DNA of 64,000 nucleotides. Source: an uncultured Oxalobacteraceae bacterium. Lineage in GTDB: Bacteria; Pseudomonadota; Gammaproteobacteria; Burkholderiales; Burkholderiaceae_D. Every line of letters starts with the position of its first letter. Within the stretch, counting starts at the first letter, position 1. Of the stretch, positions 7,800 to 17,031 are shown one piece after another. The notes beneath the pieces are model-generated. The model ran no database searches. It had not been told where the DNA came from and saw only the letters and a list, made by a program, of their open reading frames with translations. Location: assembly GCA_903862415.1 (NCBI GenBank), contig CAIOYD010000052.1:1-64000 (forward strand). The letters run 5' to 3'. The translations under genes and the position numbers were made by a program.

Positions 7800-8926
7800 G
7801 AATCTTCAACATCAATCCGCGCCATTTGCTGGCACTGTGTCGCAAGGAAAGTTACCAGATCGTGCGCGACCCCAGCAGTATTCTGATTGCGTTTGTGCTG
7901 CCAGTGATTCTGTTATTTATTTTTGGTTACGGCATCAATCTCGATACCAACAAAGTCAGGCTGGGTGTGGTGCAGGAAGACAGTGGCGCTGAAGCCAGCC
8001 GTTTTGTGGCGGTTCTGACTGGCTCGCCCTATATCGATGTGCACATGGGCAGTTCACGCCAGCAAATGCAGGAACAGTTACAGCGCGGACAGGTACGTGG
8101 CGTACTGATTTTACCGAACGATTTTTCTGCCCGCATTCACCACCCACCCGCTACGCTGCAATTGCTCACCGATGGAGCTGAGCCGAATACCGCCAATTTT
8201 TTATCCAGTTATTTGCAGGGTTGCCTGCAAGTCTGGCTGACTCAGCGCGCTTCTGACTTTGGTTTGCATCCACCCGCGCTCATCAGTCTGGAGGCGCGTT
8301 ACTGGTTTAATCCGACCACGATCAGCCGTAATTTTCTGGTGCCCGGTTCGATTTCAGTGATCATGACTGTCATCGGTGCGCTGCTGACGTCGCTGGTGGT
8401 GGCGCGTGAATGGGAGCGCGGCACCATGGAAGCGCTGTTGTCGAGTTCGGTTACGCGCAGTGAATTACTGCTGTCGAAAATCATTCCGTATTATTTTCTG
8501 GGGATGATTGCCATGACCATGTGTGTACTGGTATCGACCATGCTCATGGGAGTGCCGTTGCGCGGTTCTTTCTGGGTGTTGTTTATTGTCAGCAGTCTGT
8601 TTCTGGGCAGCGGTCTGGGGTTGGGCTTATTTTTATCGACCGTCACACGCAACCAGTTTGTGGCCGCACAGATTGCCCTGTTAGCAGGATTTTTACCGGC
8701 GACGATGTTATCGGGATTTATTTTTGAAATCAACAGTATGCCAGCTCCGATTCAGGCCATCAGTTATCTGGTGCCGGCACGCTATTTTGTCGGCGCGCTG
8801 CAAACCCTGTTTCTGGCCGGCGATATCTGGCCGGTGATTTTATCGAATTCCTTATTTTTGCTGCTCTCAGCGCTGTTCTGGCTGGGATTGACGGCGTGGA
8901 AAACGGCGCGGAGGTTGGATGATTAG
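7796..8926 (+). CDS. ABC-2 type permease (YbhS-like)
   Basis: 376 residues. One N-terminal membrane helix (about 27-45, IAFVLPVILLFIFGYGINLD) is followed by a large extracytoplasmic domain (about 46-175) and five C-terminal helices from about residue 180. Cytoplasmic REWERGTMEALLSSSVTRSE is the coupling region typical of ABC-2 permeases. It overlaps the ATPase gene by ATGA. It should pair with the homologous permease encoded at 9242 as a heterodimer. The YbhFSR family is linked to export of drugs or cations; the substrate here is unknown. Confidence 0.9.
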   Translation: MRIFNINPRHLLALCRKESYQIVRDPSSILIAFVLPVILLFIFGYGINLDTNKVRLGVVQEDSGAEASRFVAVLTGSPYIDVHMGSSRQQMQEQLQRGQVRGVLILPNDFSARIHHPPATLQLLTDGAEPNTANFLSSYLQGCLQVWLTQRASDFGLHPPALISLEARYWFNPTTISRNFLVPGSISVIMTVIGALLTSLVVAREWERGTMEALLSSSVTRSELLLSKIIPYYFLGMIAMTMCVLVSTMLMGVPLRGSFWVLFIVSSLFLGSGLGLGLFLSTVTRNQFVAAQIALLAGFLPATMLSGFIFEINSMPAPIQAISYLVPARYFVGALQTLFLAGDIWPVILSNSLFLLLSALFWLGLTAWKTARRLDD

Positions 8927-8992
8927 TGTGAAATTGAGTTGTATAAAATAAACGAGCGGTTATTTATTTTATGGACGGTTAATTAGCCAAAT

Positions 8993-9190
8993 CCACTTTG
9001 TTTCGGCCGACGATTTTAAGAAAAAAAGGATCAGGAAAGTTCGTTGTCTGAGCGTAGCGAGTTTCGAACTTTTCCCTTTTTTTCTTAAAATTGTCGGGGT
9101 TTCCGAAACAACGTGGTCGCCTTTTTTTGCTTACTTTTTTTGGCGAAGCAAAAAAAGTGAGTAGCCGTCGGGCTACCCCCGACCGGCAAT
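8993..9190. repeat. MITE-like palindromic element between two permease genes
   Basis: This occupies most of the 315-base gap between the two permease genes. The outer arms CCACTTTGTTTCGG (8993-9006) and CCGAAACAACGTGG (9103-9116) are inverted copies with one mismatch. Inside, CCGACGATTTTAAGAAAAAAA pairs imperfectly with the T-rich strand at about 9065-9097. A second hairpin follows (ACTTTTTTT...AAAAAAAGT, about 9132-9158), then a third, GTAGCC...GGCTAC (9161-9176). No transposase. It interrupts an operon whose other junctions are overlapping, so it is probably a late insertion. The hairpins could attenuate or process the transcript. Confidence 0.65.
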
Positions 9191-9241
9191 TTAAATTAAA
9201 TTTTCATAATTGTTGAAACAACCATTAATCATAGGGATTTT

Positions 9242-10354
9242 ATGCTATACGCCATCCTGATCTTGATCAGAAAAGAATTGCAGTCACTGCTGAGCAGCTC
9301 GCAGGGCCGCCGCATGCTGATTATGCCGGTGCTGCTGCAGTTGCTGGTGTTTCCGTTCGCCGCCACGCTGGAAGTGAAAAACAGTACGCTGGCGATTTTT
9401 AATGAGGATGGCGGCGCTGCTTCGGTCGAATTGATCCAGCGACTCTCGGCTGCCAAAGCATTTCCACATTTAATCATGGTGACGTCCGAAGCGCAGTTAA
9501 AAAACGTTATCGATGAAAAACAGGCCTTGCTGGCCCTGCGTTTTCCGGCGGATTTTTCACGCCAGATCGCTAATCACCAGCCTGATTTGATCCAGGCCAT
9601 TATCGATGGCCGTCGCTCCAACAGTGCTCAGATTGCCTTCGGTTACGCCCAGCAGATAGTGCAGCAATATGCACTCGAACAAAGCTCTGCGACGCAATTG
9701 CAGGCGCTGCCAGCACAACTTGAGGTGGAAAATCTGTACAACCCGAATCTGGATTACCGCTGGTTTGTGCTGCCTTCGCTGATCTGCATCATTACCACCA
9801 TCGGTTGTCTGACGGTGACCGCACTATCGCTGGCGCGCGAGCGTGAAGAAGGTACATTTGAACAATTACTGGTGTCGCCGCTGACCCCGGCTTACATCAT
9901 GGTCGGAAAAATGGTGCCGGGCATATTGGTGGCGCTGATACAGGGCAGCATTATTGTGCTCGCAGCAGTATTTATTTACCGGGTACCGCTGTCCGGTTCG
10001 CTTGGCTTACTGTATTTAACCCTGCTGTGTTACGGCCTGTCGCTGGCCGGTTTCGGCTTGTTGATTTCGGCACTTTGCTCCAATCAGCAGCAGGCGTTTC
10101 TGGGGGTGTTCGGCTTTATGTCGCCTGCTGTGATGCTGTCCGGCTTTACCGCTCCGGTGGAAAACATGCCGCCGGTGTTGCAAGTCATCAGCGCCATGGA
10201 CCCGCTGTCGCATGCCATCATCGCAATTAAAGGTATTTTTTTAAAAGGTTACACCTTCAGTCAAACCTGGCCGCAACTCTGGCCGTTGTTACTGATCGCT
10301 GCCGTCACTCTGACGCTGGCGTATTCCATGTTTATCCGCAGGAGTAGTCAATGA
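9242..10354 (+). CDS. ABC-2 type permease (YbhR-like)
   Basis: 370 residues with the same plan as the permease encoded at 7796: a membrane helix near residues 22-38, an extracytoplasmic domain to about 175, then five helices, with coupling segment AREREEGTFEQLLVSPLTP and a conserved MLSGFTAPVENMP loop. It is the second half of the presumed heterodimeric pump. It overlaps the outer-membrane factor gene by ATGA (10351-10354), so those two are coupled even though a repeat element separates this gene from the first permease gene. Confidence 0.9.
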   Translation: MLYAILILIRKELQSLLSSSQGRRMLIMPVLLQLLVFPFAATLEVKNSTLAIFNEDGGAASVELIQRLSAAKAFPHLIMVTSEAQLKNVIDEKQALLALRFPADFSRQIANHQPDLIQAIIDGRRSNSAQIAFGYAQQIVQQYALEQSSATQLQALPAQLEVENLYNPNLDYRWFVLPSLICIITTIGCLTVTALSLAREREEGTFEQLLVSPLTPAYIMVGKMVPGILVALIQGSIIVLAAVFIYRVPLSGSLGLLYLTLLCYGLSLAGFGLLISALCSNQQQAFLGVFGFMSPAVMLSGFTAPVENMPPVLQVISAMDPLSHAIIAIKGIFLKGYTFSQTWPQLWPLLLIAAVTLTLAYSMFIRRSSQ

Positions 10355-11760
10355 AACCCCGTCAACCTTATTTCTCGCCATTATTATGCCTGCTGCTCTG
10401 TGCCTGTATGGTCGGACCTGACTATCATGCTCCGGATGTCAGCGGCCAGTTACCGTCTCAGTTTGCCTTTAAGCCAAAACCGTCTGTGGCCCAGGCACAG
10501 CCCGATTGGTGGCAGAATTTTCATGATGCTGCCATCGACGAGTTGGTACCCGTCGCGCTCAAACGCAATCTGGATATCGCCGCCGCCGAAGCGAATATCC
10601 GTCAGGCGCGTGCCCAGTTCGACATACAGAATGGCAGCACCCAGCCGCAACTCAACGTGGCCGGTCGGGTCGGGCGCGATCAGTACAGTAAAAACAGCGA
10701 AAACTTTGCCAATATTCCCTTCCCCAATCCCAAAACTGCCTTCTCCGATTACCGTGGCGGCTTTGATGCTTCCTGGGAACTGGATTTATTTGGCGAACAT
10801 GCACGCAGCATACAGGCGGCCGGTGCGCATGTGGACAGCGTGGAAGCACAGCATGCGGCGATTGCCCTGCGTATCAGCGCCGAAGTGGTGCGACTGGTTG
10901 TAGATTATCGCCTCTGGCAACAGCGCCAGCACAATGCTGCAACCATGCTGCAGGATAACCAGCAGTTGCTGCAACTGACTGAGCAATTGCAGCGCGCAGG
11001 ACTGGTCTCTGAAAGCGAACTGATGCAGGCCAACACCGCCACCCTGGAAATGCAGGCCGCTCTGCCAGCGTTAGTAAGTGCGACCCAGTCCTCCCTGCTG
11101 GGATTGACTGTGCTGACGAACCAGTCGCAGCAACAGCTCAGTGTGATTCTGAATGCCACCCAGTCAGGTATACCTGCGCCTTTAGCCTCGGCAGGTTTAC
11201 CCTCGGATTTGTTGTTGCGTCGTCCCGATCTGCGTATAGCCGAACGTCAGCTGGCAGCGGCCACGGCCGAGATTGGCATGGCGGTTGCGGCACAATATCC
11301 GCACATCAGTCTGATGGGTGACATCGGTCTGGACAGCATCAGTCCGGGAAAATTCACCTCGCTGGCCAGTCGTTATTGGAATCTCGGTCCGCAGATCAGC
11401 CTGCCATTATTCAACGGAGGACGTCTGGCCGCTCAGGTCAGCAGCAAGCAGGCTGCTCGCGATGCTGCGGTGGCCAATTATCGTCAGGCGGTATTGGCAG
11501 CTTTTGCCGACAGTGAAACGGCACTGATCCGTTATCAGCAGGAATTAATGCGCTTGACAGAACTTCAACAAGCCATGATGGCACAACAACGACAACTGGA
11601 ACTGGCTCAGAAACGCTATCAACTGGGTGAAACCAGCCAGGTGGCCGAATTACAGGCGCGTTTGCAGCAAGAGCAATTGCAGGACAGCGTGCTGGGTTCG
11701 CAACAGGCCGTGGCCGAAAATTTGACCGCCGTCTATAAAGCACTTGGGGGCGGAATTTAA
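10351..11760 (+). CDS. TolC/NodT-family outer-membrane efflux lipoprotein
   Basis: 469 residues. Signal peptide with lipobox LLCAC (lipidated Cys about 19) followed by MVGPDYHAP, the usual start of mature NodT-type channels. Two outer-membrane efflux repeats follow, with long coiled coils and the hallmark LPSDLLLRRPDLRIAERQLA. It forms the trimeric outer-membrane channel completing an adaptor-ATPase-permease pump into a tripartite exporter. It is the last gene of the operon, and its TAA overlaps the TAA of the convergent YceI gene. Confidence 0.92.
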   Translation: MKPRQPYFSPLLCLLLCACMVGPDYHAPDVSGQLPSQFAFKPKPSVAQAQPDWWQNFHDAAIDELVPVALKRNLDIAAAEANIRQARAQFDIQNGSTQPQLNVAGRVGRDQYSKNSENFANIPFPNPKTAFSDYRGGFDASWELDLFGEHARSIQAAGAHVDSVEAQHAAIALRISAEVVRLVVDYRLWQQRQHNAATMLQDNQQLLQLTEQLQRAGLVSESELMQANTATLEMQAALPALVSATQSSLLGLTVLTNQSQQQLSVILNATQSGIPAPLASAGLPSDLLLRRPDLRIAERQLAAATAEIGMAVAAQYPHISLMGDIGLDSISPGKFTSLASRYWNLGPQISLPLFNGGRLAAQVSSKQAARDAAVANYRQAVLAAFADSETALIRYQQELMRLTELQQAMMAQQRQLELAQKRYQLGETSQVAELQARLQQEQLQDSVLGSQQAVAENLTAVYKALGGGI

Positions 11761-12347
11761 TCAGTCTTTTCTTTGATGGCTTCGACGCTGAAATACAGGG
11801 TCACTTCGTCGCTGACAAACGGAATATAGCGCCCGATATTGAAATCGCTGCGCAGGATTTTGGTATAGCCGTTGGCACCACAGGCTTTTTTCATATACAG
11901 GAGCATGAAACGGCAATCAAAGCGGGTTACTTCCAGCACCACTGGCCGGGTGACATCGCGGATTTGCAGATGCCCTTCAATCTGACTGAGCTGATCTTTC
12001 TCAAACACCAATCGGCTCGACGTGAAGACGATTTTGGGGAATTGTTCAGCATCAAAAAAAGACGATGAACGCATCGCCTGATTGAATACTTCCGAGCCGG
12101 TGCTGACGGAAGTGGCATCGATTTCCAGCAGCACGTTACCACTTTTGCCATCCAGATCGAGATCGATGGTGCCGGAATTTTTATCAAACCGGCCACGTTG
12201 CATTGACAAACCCCAGTGCAGGTATTCAAAACTGCTGAAGGTGTGCTGTGCATCAATCACATAATGATCAGTCGCCCCGGCGCAGGTGCTGACCAGACTG
12301 GAGAACAGCAACAGGTGTTTGAGCCATTGATTATCTGACAGCGCCAT
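11757..12347 (-). CDS. YceI-family periplasmic protein
   Basis: 196 residues: signal peptide (to about CAGA, residue 25), then a YceI lipocalin-like barrel with YVIDAQHTFSSFEYLHWG and GRFDKNSGTIDLD at the start and RDVTRPVVLEV in the middle. YceI proteins bind long isoprenoid or amide-type lipids in the periplasm. ATG 12347 is selected by AAGGAG 7 bases upstream; a longer frame to 12449 lacks such a site. A Cys-bearing insert (FDCRFMLLYMKKACGANGY) near the C-terminus could form a disulfide. It is convergent with the efflux operon. Confidence 0.88.
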   Translation of the reverse strand: MALSDNQWLKHLLLFSSLVSTCAGATDHYVIDAQHTFSSFEYLHWGLSMQRGRFDKNSGTIDLDLDGKSGNVLLEIDATSVSTGSEVFNQAMRSSSFFDAEQFPKIVFTSSRLVFEKDQLSQIEGHLQIRDVTRPVVLEVTRFDCRFMLLYMKKACGANGYTKILRSDFNIGRYIPFVSDEVTLYFSVEAIKEKTD

Positions 12348-12434
12348 GCGCATGCTCCTTAATTTCATCCATGATATCCTGACTTGAAGAATGCTGCCGG
12401 GCAGACTAAAGTACAGGCAACCACGGGGACTGAC

Positions 12435-12572
12435 ATGCACAAACCACAACGTTACAAAATGCTCTTATTTCTGGCCACGTCGCTGCTGTGGTTTGCCTAT
12501 GCCTGGTATGACAGCAACGATTCTGCTTTGCCAACTCCAGCGGCCATACCGTCACAGAATGGCACGCGTTAA
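12435..12572 (+). CDS. possible small single-pass membrane protein
   Basis: 45 residues from ATG 12435: basic start (MHKPQRYK), one hydrophobic helix (about 9-25, MLLFLATSLLWFAYAW), then a polar Pro/Ala tail. GGGG lies about 7 bases before the ATG. It is divergent from the yceI gene and stands alone. No family is recognised and the size makes chance possible; topology and ribosome site are the only support. Confidence 0.35.
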   Translation: MHKPQRYKMLLFLATSLLWFAYAWYDSNDSALPTPAAIPSQNGTR

Positions 12573-12586
12573 TTAAGGTATACGTC

Positions 12587-13150
12587 CTACTTGCTGCGTT
12601 TAAAGCAGGTCAGAATATGATCATCCACCATGCCTATGGATTGCATATAGGCGTAAATAATGGTCGGGCCAATAAATTTAAAACCACGTTTAGCCAAGTC
12701 TTTGGAAATTTGTTCTGACAGCGCCGTTTTAGGTGGCGCATGTTTATAGTCGTCTATATAGTTGACGATAGTTTTGCCGCCGACGTAATTCCACAAATAG
12801 GTATCGAGCCCACCAACTTCGGCACACAAGCGCAGATAAGCCTGGGCATTGGCGATGGTGGCGGCGATTTTCAGGCGGTTGCGCACAATGCCGGGATTGC
12901 TCAGCAATTCGGCAACTTTGGTCGCATCATAGCGGGCGATTTTATGTGCATCCCAGTGATCAAACGCCAGCCGGTAATTTTCGCGCTTGTTGAGTATAGT
13001 TTCCCAGCTCAGACCCGCCTGCGCACCTTCCAGATTGAGCATTTCAAACAGCGTGGTTTCATCGTGACAGGGCACGCCCCAGTCGTGATCGTGGTAGGCC
13101 AGATAAAGAGGATTGGCCGGATTGGCCCAGCCGCATCGCGTAATGCTCAT
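12587..13150 (-). CDS. tag: DNA-3-methyladenine glycosylase I
   Basis: 187 residues. It opens MSITRCGWANPANPLYLAYH and contains HDHDWGVP, LNLEGAQAGLSWETILNKRE and the C-terminal FKFIGPTIIYAYMQSIGMVD, the signatures of TagI. It excises N3-methyladenine from alkylated DNA. The zinc-snap ligands of the family are present: Cys 6 and a His near the N-terminus, His and Cys in DDHILTCF at the end. ATG 13150 is chosen because the conserved sequence starts there, although the frame runs on to 13207. Monocistronic. Confidence 0.94.
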   Translation of the reverse strand: MSITRCGWANPANPLYLAYHDHDWGVPCHDETTLFEMLNLEGAQAGLSWETILNKRENYRLAFDHWDAHKIARYDATKVAELLSNPGIVRNRLKIAATIANAQAYLRLCAEVGGLDTYLWNYVGGKTIVNYIDDYKHAPPKTALSEQISKDLAKRGFKFIGPTIIYAYMQSIGMVDDHILTCFKRSK

Positions 13151-13359
13151 GAGGTAGTCAACAAATAAAAAAACAGACTGTAGCACAGGAGCCTGAAGGA
13201 CAGACACAATCGCTGCAAAATGACTGCGTGACTTACAAATAGTCTAGCCATTTTAGTAAATCCAGCCAATATTACAAATAGTAGTATTCACGCGTGATGA
13301 ATTCCATTATCTTCTTAAAATAATTCTCATTTCAACGCCGCAGACAGGATGGATGCCCC

Positions 13360-15048
13360 ATGACACCCGATGCTCTAACCCTTGAAACCGCAACCTCACC
13401 CGAGGAGTCAACTCATGGCGGCGCACTCAGCGCTGTCGCTGCCGGTGCGCTGTTATCGGCCTGTGGCGGTGGTGGCGGAGGCAGTTCTTCGTCAACGCCC
13501 ACTCCTGTACCTCCACCTGTGGTGATTACCGACGCGCAGGCTTCGCGTTTTCTGGCGCAGGCTTCCATGGGTGCCAACCGGGCTGAAATGAGCAAAGTCC
13601 AGTCGCAGGGCTATGCTGCCTGGATAGATGCACAACTGGCGCTGCCAGTAACCAACAGTCGTTATGACTGGCTTGTTGCCAAGGGGTTTAATAACATCAC
13701 GTATCAAAACAGTGAAAGCGGTTTTGATGCTTCGAACTGGAAAAAACTCATCACAGCTCCCGACACGCTGCGCCAGCGCGTGATGATGGCGCTGTCTGAA
13801 ATCACCGTCGCGGCCATCGATGGCCTGATCGGCTCCGGCTGGCGCGCTTTTACCGCGGCCACCTATCTGGATTTACTCGAAGCGAATGCCTTTGGCAATT
13901 ATCGTACCCTGCTGGGAAAAATATCCATGAGTGTACCAATGGGTGAGTTTCTCACCTTTCGTGGCAATGTCAAATACAACGCCACGACCGGTGCCTTGCC
14001 AGATGAAAATTATGCTCGCGAAGTCATTCAGCTATTCAGTATCGGCCTGCTCAAACTCAATCTCGATGGCACACCGCTGCAAGTTAATGGTGCTCAGGTT
14101 GAAACCTACACCTTAAGCGACATTACCGGTCTGGCACGGATTTTTACTGGCTGGGATTTCGATATGCAGGGACAGACCAACGCCACTCCGGCTTTTGTCA
14201 ACCGGCCGATGGCGCAGGTGGCCAGTCGCCATGAAACCGGCGCGTCGACTTTTTTAGGCACCACCATTCCCGCCGGATTAAATGGACTCGACAGTCTGAA
14301 TCAGGCGCTCGACTGGATTTTTTCTCATGCCAATGTAGCGCCGTTTATCAGCAAACAGTTAATCCAGAAATTAGTCACCAGCAATCCCAGCTCGGCTTAT
14401 GTGACGCGCGTGGCCACGGTATTCAATAATGACGGCAGCGGTGTCAAAGGCAACCTGAGTGCCGTCATCAAAACCATTTTGCTCGACAGTGAAGCGCGCA
14501 GTGATAGTTCTGCCAGCACCACGTTTGGCAAGCAGCGCGAACCCATGCTGCGCTTCGTTGCCTGGGCCAGAGCGTTCAATGCCAATTCGGTCACCGATGC
14601 CTGGGCTATTGGTGACACCTCCGATCCGGCTTCCCGGCTGGGACAAAGCCCGTTGCGTTCACCGACAGTGTTCAATTTTTTCCGTCCCGGGTATGTGCCA
14701 CCGAACAGCGCCATCGGCACGGCTGCACTGGTGGCGCCGGAATTTCAACTCACCAATGAATCATCTGTCGTCGGTTACGTCAACTATATGCAGAATGCTG
14801 TCAGCCGTGGTGTGGGTGATGTGCTGGCCGATTACAGCACGCTGTTGCCGCTGGCTGACAATGCCGCGAGTTTGCTCAATGAAATCAATCTGGTGCTGGC
14901 CGCCGGTCAACTCAGCAGTGCCACCCTCACGCTGCTGACAACTGCCGTGGGTAGCATGCCCAGCGGCACCGATCCGGTGCGCCTGAACCGGATTTACGCC
15001 GCCCTCACCCTGGTGCTGGCGGCACCAGAATTCATCATACTCAAATAA
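13360..15048 (+). CDS. DUF1800 family protein, probably exported
   Basis: 562 residues. The N-terminus has a short hydrophobic stretch ending LLSACGGGGGG (lipobox-like, Cys about 35), then a Ser/Thr/Pro linker and a DUF1800 domain starting DAQASRFLAQASMGANRAEM and containing RQRVMMALSEI, NENYAREVIQLFSIGL-like and LQSPTVFNFFRPGY-like blocks (here PDENYAREVIQLFSIGLLKL and LRSPTVFNFFRPGYVP). The biochemical role of DUF1800 is unknown. It lies 10 bases upstream of a DUF1501 gene, a recurrent pairing. The start lacks the basic residues of a normal Sec signal, so the true start or export route is uncertain. Confidence 0.85.
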   Translation: MTPDALTLETATSPEESTHGGALSAVAAGALLSACGGGGGGSSSSTPTPVPPPVVITDAQASRFLAQASMGANRAEMSKVQSQGYAAWIDAQLALPVTNSRYDWLVAKGFNNITYQNSESGFDASNWKKLITAPDTLRQRVMMALSEITVAAIDGLIGSGWRAFTAATYLDLLEANAFGNYRTLLGKISMSVPMGEFLTFRGNVKYNATTGALPDENYAREVIQLFSIGLLKLNLDGTPLQVNGAQVETYTLSDITGLARIFTGWDFDMQGQTNATPAFVNRPMAQVASRHETGASTFLGTTIPAGLNGLDSLNQALDWIFSHANVAPFISKQLIQKLVTSNPSSAYVTRVATVFNNDGSGVKGNLSAVIKTILLDSEARSDSSASTTFGKQREPMLRFVAWARAFNANSVTDAWAIGDTSDPASRLGQSPLRSPTVFNFFRPGYVPPNSAIGTAALVAPEFQLTNESSVVGYVNYMQNAVSRGVGDVLADYSTLLPLADNAASLLNEINLVLAAGQLSSATLTLLTTAVGSMPSGTDPVRLNRIYAALTLVLAAPEFIILK

Positions 15049-15058
15049 CGAGTTCATC

Positions 15059-16459
15059 ATGACAAAAATCAATCACCACGATGCTTCGCGCCGCGCCTTT
15101 TTACAGCGTGTTTCTGCCCTGTCACTGGCCGGTGCTGCCACTCCGTGGGCACTGAATCTGGCCGCCATGGCCGAAGCCTCGGCCTCTACTGCCACCGATT
15201 ACAAAGCGATCGTGTGCGTGTTTCTCTACGGCGGCAACGATAACAGCAATACCCTCATTCCCTATGATACGGCCAATTTCAACGCCTATTACAATCTGCG
15301 TCCGACCATGGCATATACTCAGGCCAACCTGACAGCGACGGCGTTAACTCCGCTGGCAGCACCGGTGGATTCTGCCGGTGTCACGCGTCAGTTTGCGCTC
15401 GCGCCAGAACTGGCACCGCTGCTGCCGATGTTTAATGCCGGCAAAATGGGTGTGATTCTGAACGTCGGTACGCTGATTCAACCGACCACCAAATTACAGT
15501 ACAGCCAAAAAACCGTACCCCTGCCACCGAAGCTGTTTTCTCACAACGATCAGCAATCGACCTGGCAATCGTCCGCTCCGGAAGGGGCTACTTCTGGCTG
15601 GGGCGGACGCATGGGCGATCTGTTCGAGTCCGGTAATGGCAATGCCACATTCAGCTGTGTGAATGTATCTGGCAATGCGGTGTTTTTATCTGGCCAGACA
15701 GCGGTGCAATATCAGGTTTCCACCAGTGGTTCGGTGCCATTCAGCGGCTTGACCAAACCCCTGTTTGGTTCGGCCAACTGTACCACTGCCATGCAAACCC
15801 TGATCACGCAAAGTGGCACGCATTTGCTGCAAAATGAATATACCCGCGTCACCAGTCGCTCCATTAATGCCAATACAGTGCTGTCGGCAGCGTTGCTGGG
15901 TGCTCCAGCGATAGCGACCGTTTTCCCCACCGCCAATCCTTTGGGTGATCAATTAAAAATGGTCGCCAGAATGATTTCCTGTGCCGACGCCGTCGGTGCC
16001 AAACGACAGGTATTTTTTGTTTCCTTGGGTGGCTTTGACACCCATGACGGCTTGGTCACCCTGCATCCGGGACTGTTGACCAAAGTCGCCGATGCCATGG
16101 CGGCGTTTTATAACGCCACGGTAGAATTGGGCGTGGCCTCGCAGGTGACCGCGTTTACCGCCTCCGATTTTGGGCGCACACTCAGCGGCAATAATGATGG
16201 TTCTGATCACGGCTGGGGTAGTATGCATTTTGTGGTCGGTGGCGCCGTCAACGGCCAGCGTTTCTATGGCACGCCACCGATCGTCGCCAGTGACGGATCG
16301 GATGATGTCGGTCAGGGACGTTTGATTCCCACCACCTCGGTCGATCAATATGCCGCCACGCTGGGCAAATGGATGGGCACGTCCGACACCGACCTGCTGA
16401 CGGTGCTACCGCATCTGAGCAACTACAATCCGAGTGCTCGTAATCTGGGGTTTGTTTAA
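15059..16459 (+). CDS. DUF1501 family protein with Tat signal
   Basis: 466 residues. A twin-arginine signal at the N-terminus (ASRRAFLQRVSALSLAGAA, cleavage near AEASA) is followed by the DUF1501 domain: IVCVFLYGGNDNSNTLIPYD, LFSHNDQQSTWQS and a C-terminal TASDFGRTLSGNNDGSDHGW that resembles the metal-binding part of the alkaline phosphatase/sulfatase fold. It is likely folded in the cytoplasm and exported by Tat. Family function is not established. It is co-transcribed with the DUF1800 gene just upstream. Confidence 0.88.
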   Translation: MTKINHHDASRRAFLQRVSALSLAGAATPWALNLAAMAEASASTATDYKAIVCVFLYGGNDNSNTLIPYDTANFNAYYNLRPTMAYTQANLTATALTPLAAPVDSAGVTRQFALAPELAPLLPMFNAGKMGVILNVGTLIQPTTKLQYSQKTVPLPPKLFSHNDQQSTWQSSAPEGATSGWGGRMGDLFESGNGNATFSCVNVSGNAVFLSGQTAVQYQVSTSGSVPFSGLTKPLFGSANCTTAMQTLITQSGTHLLQNEYTRVTSRSINANTVLSAALLGAPAIATVFPTANPLGDQLKMVARMISCADAVGAKRQVFFVSLGGFDTHDGLVTLHPGLLTKVADAMAAFYNATVELGVASQVTAFTASDFGRTLSGNNDGSDHGWGSMHFVVGGAVNGQRFYGTPPIVASDGSDDVGQGRLIPTTSVDQYAATLGKWMGTSDTDLLTVLPHLSNYNPSARNLGFV

Positions 16460-16465
16460 ACAATA

Positions 16466-16966
16466 TTAGTACGGCAGTGCATCCCAAACTTGTTTGCTTG
16501 CTTCAGGCAGTTGATGTTCCATCAGTATTCTCCAGCTACCATCTTGTTTGATGAGTAGCTGTTCAAAGGGATAGTAGCCCGACTTTTCGATTCCCGCCTT
16601 ATCAATAACGGTGTACTGAAACAGTCCTGATTCAAACGCCGTTTCTGCATTGTCCTGTCGATGTGAAAAACGAAAAGCTACCGTGGCTTTGGAACCATTT
16701 TTTTTGGCCTTTTGCATGTCCTGGCCCCATCGTTGCAACACATTTTTTATCGGGTTTGTTCCTGCAGGAGAAACCAGGACAGCATCAGTAGCATAGGTAG
16801 CTCCCATTTTTACAATGTCAGCATTGCTTACAGTCTCGACGATAACATCCCAGACTTGGCGATTTATTTCATTGGTTGAAATAGAATTATTTGTTTCAGC
16901 ACTGAATGCATCACAGGTAAATGCGAGTAAAAACAGAATGCCTAATGTTGCTATTTTTTGATTCAC
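16466..16966 (-). CDS. exported NTF2/SnoaL-like domain protein, unknown function
   Basis: 166 residues with signal peptide (MNQKIATLGILFLLAFTCDA, cleavage near AFSAE). The mature part matches the NTF2-like/DUF4440 plan: a helix with YATDAVLVSPAGTNPI, then FQYTVIDKAGIEKSGYYPF and a final WRILMEHQLPE strand. Such cone-shaped folds bind small ligands or act as enzymes; no catalytic set can be assigned. It ends 7 bases from the convergent DUF1501 gene and is read with no clear partner. Confidence 0.65.
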   Translation of the reverse strand: MNQKIATLGILFLLAFTCDAFSAETNNSISTNEINRQVWDVIVETVSNADIVKMGATYATDAVLVSPAGTNPIKNVLQRWGQDMQKAKKNGSKATVAFRFSHRQDNAETAFESGLFQYTVIDKAGIEKSGYYPFEQLLIKQDGSWRILMEHQLPEASKQVWDALPY

Positions 16967-17031
16967 GCTTAACTCCGATTTAAGGGTTATCTGGCAAATA
17001 GTTCAAACCACTGAAATCAATCATTCGCCCA

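Noticed and set aside
13290-13340. Fur-like stretch upstream of the DUF1800 gene (ATTATC, ATAATTCTCATT)
   Set aside because: The hexamers are not adjacent or in phase, and nothing in the downstream genes points to iron; too weak to call.
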